A stretch of DNA of 64,000 nucleotides from Nonomuraea roseoviolacea subsp. carminata (GTDB lineage: Bacteria > Actinomycetota > Actinomycetes > Streptosporangiales > Streptosporangiaceae), in contig NZ_JAMZEC010000001.1 in NCBI RefSeq assembly GCF_024172185.1, positions 6,851,001 to 6,915,000 on the forward strand, in the 5' to 3' direction. The position numbers and the translations under genes are program-made. This document shows positions 58,920 to 64,000 of this stretch, piece after piece. Position 1 is the stretch's first letter, and every line of letters starts with the position of its first letter. The notes under the pieces are model-generated. The model did not search any database. It saw only the letters and a list, made by a program, of their open reading frames with translations, and was not told where the DNA came from.

Positions 58920-60038
58920 GTGGCACGGATGAAGGCTTTCAGGCGCGGCGAGGCGACCCGCCAGGACGCACCGGAGCACGAGATGGACCCTCGTGCCGTC
59001 GAGGAGGCGCCGTACCGGCCGACCGTCATCGACAACGCCGTCTACCAGGACGGTCACCGGGTGGACAATCCCGGCTCGCTCGCCGACGCGTTCGAACGGC
59101 TGAAGAAGACCCCCGAGAGCCTCGCCTGGATCGGCCTCTACCGGCCGAAGGAGTGGGAGCTGGTCAAGCTCGCCGAGGAGTTCGAGCTGCACGAGCTGGC
59201 GCTGGAGGACGCCATCGTCGGCTCCCAGCGCCCGAAGGCCGACCGCTACGGCGACACGCTGTTCGTGGTGCTGCGCGCCGCCCGCTACCTCGACGACGTC
59301 GAGGAGGTGGCGTTCGGCGAGGTGCACGTGTTCGTCGGCCCCAACTTCGTCATCACCGTACGCCACGCCGAGGCGCCCGACCTGCACGCCGTGCGCAAGC
59401 GCATGGAGTCCGACCCCGACCTCCTGCGGCAGGGCCCCCAGGCGGTGCTGTACGCGATCCTCGACGCCGTCGTCGACGGCTACGCACCCGTCGTGGCCGG
59501 GCTGCAGAAGGACCTGGAGGAGATCGAGGGCCAGGTGTTCAGCGGCGACCCGTCGGTGTCGCGGCGCGTGTACGAGCTGTCGGGCGAGGTCATCGAGTTC
59601 CAGCGGGCCACCGCGCCGCTCGTGCGGCTGATCGACGGCTTCATCGCCGGGGCCGCCAAGTACGGGGTCAACGACGAGCTGCAGAGCTACCTGCGCGACG
59701 TGGCCGACCACGCCATCACGGTCAACGAGCGGGTCGCCGCCTTCCGCCAGATGCTCCAGGACATCCTGGTGATCAACTCGACGCTGGTCACCCAGGCGCA
59801 GAACGCCGAGATGGCCAAGATGACCGAGGCGAGCATCCAGCAGGGCGAGGAGGTCAAGAAGATCTCCGCGTGGGCGGCCATCCTGTTCGCGCCGACGCTG
59901 GTCGGCACCATCTACGGCATGAACTTCGACCACATGCCCGAGACCCACTGGGTGTTCGGCTACCCGTTCGCGATCGTGCTCATGGGTGTGGTCTGCGTGA
60001 CCCTCTACCTCGTCTTCAAACGGCGCGACTGGCTGTAG
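58920..60038 (+). CDS. corA: CorA-family magnesium/cobalt transporter
   Basis: A 372-residue channel subunit. The cytosolic funnel domain includes PKEWELVKLAEEFELHELALEDAI; two C-terminal helices carry the YGMNFDHMPE motif at the end of the first. The protein ends FKRRDWL. GTG 58920 has GAGGG four to five bases upstream; the frame is open back to 58854. It stands alone, convergent with the CU044_5270-like gene. No M-box-like leader is evident. Confidence 0.9.
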   Translation: MARMKAFRRGEATRQDAPEHEMDPRAVEEAPYRPTVIDNAVYQDGHRVDNPGSLADAFERLKKTPESLAWIGLYRPKEWELVKLAEEFELHELALEDAIVGSQRPKADRYGDTLFVVLRAARYLDDVEEVAFGEVHVFVGPNFVITVRHAEAPDLHAVRKRMESDPDLLRQGPQAVLYAILDAVVDGYAPVVAGLQKDLEEIEGQVFSGDPSVSRRVYELSGEVIEFQRATAPLVRLIDGFIAGAAKYGVNDELQSYLRDVADHAITVNERVAAFRQMLQDILVINSTLVTQAQNAEMAKMTEASIQQGEEVKKISAWAAILFAPTLVGTIYGMNFDHMPETHWVFGYPFAIVLMGVVCVTLYLVFKRRDWL

Positions 60039-60047
60039 CGCGGCGGC

Positions 60048-60932
60048 TCACTGCTGGGCGGGGCCCTGGTCGGTCCAGCCGGCCGCCAGCACGATCCGCG
60101 TCTCCCGGCCGTCGCCCGTCCCCGGGCTGTCGCTGCTGGACAGCACCTGCGAGCTGGCCGGGTCGACGACCAGCGTCCGCCGCACGCCCGTGGCGGCGTC
60201 CAGCGTGAACGCGAACGCCTCGCCCGGCCGGCCCTTCGGATCGGCCGAGCGGCCCAGGTAGCGCACGTTCGGCAGGTCCGCCAGCAGCCGGTACGCGGCG
60301 GCCCGCACGGCGGGCGGCGACGGCTTGCTCCACAGCAGCCCGCTCACCGCGTCGGCCAGCACCCCGTCGCCCGAGCCGGGCGGCAGGAGCGCCGCCACCC
60401 GCCGCCTGAGCGCGCCGGCGTCGGCGGGCAGCCCCTCGATCTGCGCGACCGACAGGGAGCGGCCCGCCATGCTGAACGGTTTGGCGACCGGCCTCACCCC
60501 GCTCCCCGCCCCCGGCCCGGAGATCCAGGCGCGGCCGTCGCGGGCCGCCCACAGGGTGGTCACCTCCGCGCCGGTCTGCCGCGTGACGCGCCAGTACGCG
60601 CCCCGCGCCGGCGGCTCGGAGGCCGCCGTGGTCGCCGCCGCCAGCAGCACGGCCCGGCCCGTGGCCGCCGCGTCGATCCGCGCGGGCACGGGCGGGGCGC
60701 CCGCGCCTCCGGAGGCGCCGTACGCGACGACCACGGCCGTCAGCGCCGCCGCCGCGCACACCAGCGACGCCGCCCACCGCCGGGAAGCCCGCCTTCCGGG
60801 TCTCGTCGCCCACGACATCTGCCACCAGCGGGTACGCCGCCGCTCCAGGCGGGCCCGCACCCGGGCCCGCGCCGCCGGGTCGGGCCGCGGCGGCTCGCCG
60901 TACAGGTCGCGGACCAGCTCCAGCTCATCCAC
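60048..60932 (-). CDS. CU044_5270-type membrane protein, partner of the ECF sigma factor
   Basis: A 294-residue protein with an Arg-rich cytoplasmic N-terminus, one membrane helix (about residues 52-72) and an extracytoplasmic domain with the WRVTRQTG...TLWAARDGRAWI and GRSADPKGRPGEAFAFTLD segments. This family is normally encoded just after an ECF sigma factor, as here (8-base overlap), and may act as its regulator, although a classic zinc anti-sigma motif is missing. It may respond to envelope stress. Confidence 0.78.
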   Translation of the reverse strand: MDELELVRDLYGEPPRPDPAARARVRARLERRRTRWWQMSWATRPGRRASRRWAASLVCAAAALTAVVVAYGASGGAGAPPVPARIDAAATGRAVLLAAATTAASEPPARGAYWRVTRQTGAEVTTLWAARDGRAWISGPGAGSGVRPVAKPFSMAGRSLSVAQIEGLPADAGALRRRVAALLPPGSGDGVLADAVSGLLWSKPSPPAVRAAAYRLLADLPNVRYLGRSADPKGRPGEAFAFTLDAATGVRRTLVVDPASSQVLSSSDSPGTGDGRETRIVLAAGWTDQGPAQQ

Positions 60933-61542
60933 GGCCGGCCTCCTCCATCTCCGCCATCGGGTTGCTGCCGCCGAGCGCCGCGCGCAGCTTGCGCCGGGCC
61001 CGGCTCAGCCGCGACCCGACCGTGCCGTACGGGATGTCCAGGGCCGTGGCGATCTCCTCGTGGCTCAGCCCGGCCAGTGCCACGAGCAGCACCACGTCCC
61101 TGTCACGCCGATGGAGCCCCGCCAGGGCGGCGGCCAGCTCCGGCCGCAGGCTCTGCGCGCTCACCTGCGCGCTGACGCGGTCCTCGTGCCCGGGGGCGCT
61201 CTCCGCGCCGGGCCCGTGACGGCCCAGCGCCCGCAGCGCCCGCGCCTCCTGGCGCCGATGCCGGCCCACCAGCTTGGTGGCGATGCCGAACAACCACGCC
61301 CGCACGCTCGCCCGCGACGGGTCGTACTGGCCGCGCTTGCGGAAGGCGATGAGGAACGTGTCCGCGGCGACGTCCTCGGCGTGGTCCGGGCCGAGCCGCT
61401 GCGCGACGTAGGCGTGGATCTCGCCGAAGCAGTCGTCGAAGACGGCCGCGAACGCCTCGGCGTCCGTCAGCGGCGCCCCCTCCAGCCGCTCGCGCGCGTG
61501 CGCGTCGCCCACCCGCGCGCCGAGCCACGGCATCGCCGTCAC
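60925..61542 (-). CDS. ECF sigma factor
   Basis: A 205-residue sigma-70-family factor. Region 2 includes CFGEIHAYVAQRLGPDHAEDVAADTFLIAFRKRGQYDPSRASVRAWLFGIA; region 4 is LAALAGLHRRDRDVVLLVALAGLSHEEIATALDIPYGTVGSRLSRARRKLR. GTG 61542 follows GGGGGAAG and is preferred over GTG 61590. It is co-translated with the following membrane partner. Confidence 0.9.
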   Translation of the reverse strand: MTAMPWLGARVGDAHARERLEGAPLTDAEAFAAVFDDCFGEIHAYVAQRLGPDHAEDVAADTFLIAFRKRGQYDPSRASVRAWLFGIATKLVGRHRRQEARALRALGRHGPGAESAPGHEDRVSAQVSAQSLRPELAAALAGLHRRDRDVVLLVALAGLSHEEIATALDIPYGTVGSRLSRARRKLRAALGGSNPMAEMEEAGRG

Positions 61543-61640
61543 GATGCTTCCCCCGTCATGTGCCACCCTCCGGACGCGATCAGCCGACACCGTTCATCTC
61601 CCGATCCGCCCGATCGCTTTCACGCCCGGAGAACACGAGG

Positions 61641-61684
61641 GTACGGCCCCGGGCCCGCCGACGGGAGCGGGGCCGGGGCCGTAC
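61641..61684 (-). terminator. Hairpin after the cellulase gene
   Basis: GTACGGCCCCGG (61641-61652) pairs perfectly with CCGGGGCCGTAC (61673-61684). It lies 16 bases after the GH6 stop and likely ends that transcript; it also separates it from the sigma-factor gene. Confidence 0.72.
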
Positions 61685-61699
61685 CGGATCATGGATGGA

Positions 61700-63703
61700 T
61701 CACTGCACGGGCGGGTTGGCGTTCTGCAGGAGCTGACGGAACTGGGCGGAGAACCAGTGGCCGGACAGCGGCGCGTTGGGCAGCGCCCCGGTCAGGTTGT
61801 GGCCGTTGCGGTCGTTGCCGGTGTACGTCGGGTCGCACATCCGGTCGAAGCCCTTGCCCTCGTCGTTGTCGATCTGCTCGCTCGCGCCGTCGGACTCGCC
61901 AGGCGGCTTGATCCACACGTACGCGTCGAGGCCGGGCGCCGGGTTGGGCCGCGGGCGCTCGCCGAGGCCGGCGCCGCTCTGGTTGCACCAGTTGCCGGCG
62001 TGGATGCGCCGGTCGACGCGCGACTGGTTGACGAACTCGTCCACGTTGGTGGAGGTGCTGGGACCGGTGGGCCGGGCCGCGCCGCCCCAGCCGTTGCGCG
62101 AGGTGTCGATGAGCATGCCGATCGTCGACGGGAAGCCCTTGGACACCAGCGCGTTGCGGAACGCCTGGGCGAAGGTCAGCTCGTCCACGTAGTCGTTCCA
62201 GTCCAGCCACTTCGACTGGCGCACGGTCGTGCCGTTCACGGTGGTGCTCACCGTGAAGTACGGCTCGGTCAGGGCGGAGTAGTTGGCGGTGTTGGTGATG
62301 AAGCCGTCCACGCTGGCGTAGCCGGCCGTGGTGCCGCGGGCGGTGGAGGCCATGAGGTCGGCGGTCGGGCCGAAGTTGCTGGACCAGCCGATCCAGCCGT
62401 GGTGGGCGGCGTCGAGGTAGGTGTAGACGTTCGGGATGGCGTGCAGCTTGTTCAGGGCGTACTGGATGCCCTGCACGTACGCGCCGGACGACTGCGCCTC
62501 GGCGCACTTGGCCAGGTTGGTGTTGGTGACCAGGTTGGGCAGGGAGTCGATCTCGACGACGGTCACGATCCGCAGGGCCGCGTACTTCGGGTCCGCCAGG
62601 ATCTCGGCGATCGGGTCGATGTACTCGCTCTTGTAGCGGGCCAGACCGTTCTGCGAGATGAGCAGCTCGCCGTTGGAGGCCAGCGCGGAGCAGTCGCGGT
62701 TGGGCAGGTTGTAGATGACGAACTGGATGGTCAGCGGCGCGCTGCCGTTGGCCGCGTCCTGGGTGAGGGCGGCGTCGAGGTGGGCGCGCACGCCCTTGGC
62801 GCCGCCGGTGCCGGCGATGGCCGCGATGCGGTCGATCCACACGCCGGTGGAGGTGTTGGCGACCGCCGAGCCGCCGGGCTCGGCCGCGGCCTTGGCCGAC
62901 CAGTCGCTGTTGACGTAGCCGGTGGCCCCGGCGTACGGGTTGTCGACGTGGCCGGGTCCGCCGCCGCCGGTGTCGTTGTCGGCCTCGGTGGCGGTGACGG
63001 TCACGCTGGTCAGGCCGCTGGAGGCGACGGTGATCGGGCGCGTGCCGTTGGTGGTGTCGCTGTCCTCGGCGGCCGAGACGGTGACGTTCTGCGGGGTGTT
63101 CCAGTTGGCGGAGGTGAAGGTCAGGCTGCCTCCGCCGGTGACGGTGAGGTCGCTGTCGCCGGTGCCCGCGGTGGAGGTCACGGTCACGTTCGAGGTGGGC
63201 TGGACGGCCAGGCGCACCGCGTACGTGGCGCTGCCGCCCTCGGGCACGCTCAGGGAGGTCGGCGTCACCTGGAGGGCCTGCTGGCCGGGGTTGGGGCCGC
63301 CTCCGCCGCCGCAGGTCACGCCGTTGAGGGCGAAGCCGGTCGGGTTGGTGTTGGTGCCGCTGTAGGAGCCGTTGAAGCCGATCGTCCACTGCGCGCCACT
63401 GGCCTGGCTGCCGTTGTAGCTCAGGCTGGCCGCGGTGACGTTCTGCCCGGTCTGGCTCCAGTCCGCCGACCAGCCGTTGGTCACCCGCTGGTTGCCCGGC
63501 CAGGTGTAGGTCAGCCGCCAGGAGGTGAGCGCGTCGCCCGTGTTCGTGATGGTGACGTTGGCGCCGAAGCCGCCGCCGCTGTCCCAGGTCTTGCTGTACG
63601 CGACCGAACAGGCGACGGCGGCCTGCGCCGCGGGTGCCGACATCAGCGCCGTGGCGAGCCCCGCGAGCAGGGCGCACACCGCGACGAGAAGGCGGTTTCT
63701 CAT
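61700..63703 (-). CDS. Secreted cellobiohydrolase: CBM2 plus GH6
   Basis: A 667-residue exported enzyme. Signal peptide residues 1-28 (cleavage after AQA). A CBM2 cellulose-binding domain follows (about 30-130: ACSVAYSKTWDSGGGFGANVTI, NGWSADWSQTG, ending in Cys). A Calx-beta-like module (about 140-250, SVPEGGSATYAVRL) and a short linker lead to the GH6 catalytic domain (about 265-667: NLPNRDCSALASNGEL, EIDSLPNLVTN, YLDAAHHGWIGW, DTSRNGWGG, WIKPPGESDG). It should release cellobiose from cellulose ends. ATG 63703 has GAGAGGACC. A perfect CebR box lies 20 bp upstream. Confidence 0.93.
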   Translation of the reverse strand: MRNRLLVAVCALLAGLATALMSAPAAQAAVACSVAYSKTWDSGGGFGANVTITNTGDALTSWRLTYTWPGNQRVTNGWSADWSQTGQNVTAASLSYNGSQASGAQWTIGFNGSYSGTNTNPTGFALNGVTCGGGGGPNPGQQALQVTPTSLSVPEGGSATYAVRLAVQPTSNVTVTSTAGTGDSDLTVTGGGSLTFTSANWNTPQNVTVSAAEDSDTTNGTRPITVASSGLTSVTVTATEADNDTGGGGPGHVDNPYAGATGYVNSDWSAKAAAEPGGSAVANTSTGVWIDRIAAIAGTGGAKGVRAHLDAALTQDAANGSAPLTIQFVIYNLPNRDCSALASNGELLISQNGLARYKSEYIDPIAEILADPKYAALRIVTVVEIDSLPNLVTNTNLAKCAEAQSSGAYVQGIQYALNKLHAIPNVYTYLDAAHHGWIGWSSNFGPTADLMASTARGTTAGYASVDGFITNTANYSALTEPYFTVSTTVNGTTVRQSKWLDWNDYVDELTFAQAFRNALVSKGFPSTIGMLIDTSRNGWGGAARPTGPSTSTNVDEFVNQSRVDRRIHAGNWCNQSGAGLGERPRPNPAPGLDAYVWIKPPGESDGASEQIDNDEGKGFDRMCDPTYTGNDRNGHNLTGALPNAPLSGHWFSAQFRQLLQNANPPVQ

Positions 63704-63723
63704 GTGGGGGGTCCTCTCAGAAG

Positions 63724-63737
63724 TGGGAGCGCTCCCA
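63724..63737 (-). promoter_or_regulatory. CebR box of the GH6 gene
   Basis: TGGGAGCGCTCCCA is a perfect palindrome and equals the known streptomycete CebR operator, which is released by cellobiose. It lies between the promoter region and the GH6 start codon. Confidence 0.85.
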
Positions 63738-63805
63738 TCCATAGCCCGGAATCACATCCGTGTACAGACTCCGGTGAGCCGGAGTCCCGAACCCGCACCA
63801 GAGCC

Positions 63806-63859
63806 GTGAAAGTTTCATCCGGGCCCGTGATCCCGCACGCCGCGTGGTGAAACTTTCAC
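63806..63859. promoter_or_regulatory. Pair of GTGAAA-S-TTTCAC palindromes
   Basis: GTGAAAGTTTCAT (63806-63818) and GTGAAACTTTCAC (63847-63859) are two copies of a 13-bp palindrome 41 bp apart, midway between the two CebR boxes. They resemble the GAAASTTTC motif reported upstream of streptomycete xylanase genes, so a second, hemicellulose-type regulator may act here. This is inference. Confidence 0.6.
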
Positions 63860-63957
63860 GTCCCCGCCCGTCCCGACCTGGAAACCGCCGTCCCGGCCCC
63901 GCCGTCTCCTGTGCGGGGCTCCGGAGCGCGCTTAACATCCGCGTAACCCCAGCGTGT

Positions 63958-63971
63958 TGGGAGCGCTCCCA
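63958..63971 (+). promoter_or_regulatory. CebR box of the next, truncated gene
   Basis: A second perfect TGGGAGCGCTCCCA, 23 bp upstream of the ATG at 63994. It shows that the divergent gene leaving the window belongs to the same cellobiose regulon. Confidence 0.85.
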
Positions 63972-63993
63972 TCAGTAAGTCGAGAGGACCTAC

Positions 63994-64000
63994 ATGAGAC
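63994..64000 (+). CDS. Start of a divergent CebR-controlled gene, cut by the window edge
   Basis: ATGAGAC follows the ribosome site GAGAGGACC, the same sequence used by the GH6 gene. Only Met-Arg is visible. From its operator it is probably another cellulose-degradation gene. Confidence 0.6.

Overview
The window is very GC-rich DNA from a filamentous-type actinomycete. Evidence: extreme G/C at third codon positions, frequent GTG and TTG starts, ATGA/GTGA stop-start overlaps, an F420-type luciferase-like oxidoreductase, perfect CebR-type boxes (TGGGAGCGCTCCCA) beside a secreted cellulase, and many LacI-family regulators with CUT1 sugar ABC systems that carry no ATPase of their own. A Streptosporangiaceae member such as Nonomuraea fits, but that is inference. 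No rRNA, tRNA, CRISPR array or prophage was seen.

Left third (1-27.7 kb). A methyltransferase is followed by a ROK regulator divergent from a polar amino-acid ABC operon ending in an asparaginase. Then come an LCP cell-wall ligase, two alpha/beta hydrolases and sbcDC. A LacI-type regulator is divergent from a sugar ABC operon (16.9-20.1 kb). A phosphonate island (20.2-25.6 kb) pairs GntR and a phosphonatase-like HAD protein with a divergent FAD oxidoreductase-phnD-phnC-phnE operon. A GH42 beta-galactosidase follows; the same 16-bp palindrome (ATGTTTACGTAAACAT) lies upstream of both the sugar operon and the GH42 gene, so they look like one beta-galactoside regulon.

Middle (27.7-48.8 kb). A fructosamine (Amadori product) system consists of a PfkB kinase-binding protein-permease-permease operon, a divergent LacI regulator and, 7 kb away, an FrlB-like SIS deglycase. 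Both promoters have a -35 box of TTGAC(A/G), a 17-bp spacer and a TGAGAACGTTCTCA operator over the -10 region. Between them lie a DesK/DesR-like two-component system with an ABC-2 exporter and a HAD phosphatase. An orphan TnpB element (39.6-41.2 kb) is visibly richer in A/T. Next are a divergent pair of condensing enzymes (homocitrate/isopropylmalate-synthase family and an HTH-citrate synthase) and a sugar/lipid glycosylation cluster (GT2, epimerase, membrane glycosyltransferase, TIGR04282 protein, methyltransferase).

Right (48.8-64 kb). The most unusual locus is an SMC-type operon on the minus strand: a MukF/JetA-like protein, a 57-codon ORF joined by ATGA overlaps on both sides, a two-winged-helix MukE/JetB-like protein, and a 1051-residue SMC ATPase. 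It resembles MukBEF/Wadjet but has no JetD nuclease here, and the ATPase lacks a recognisable SGGE signature. It is divergent from an AlkZ-like DNA glycosylase. The rest is an LLM oxidoreductase with a MarR regulator, an M50-like protease, CorA, an ECF sigma factor with its membrane partner, a CBM2-GH6 cellobiohydrolase, and the first codons of a divergent gene under a second CebR box.

A recurrent theme is in-frame or gene-end minisatellites (18-48 bp units, mostly multiples of 3). At two loci the repeat unit contains a copy of the neighbouring gene's last codons and stop.
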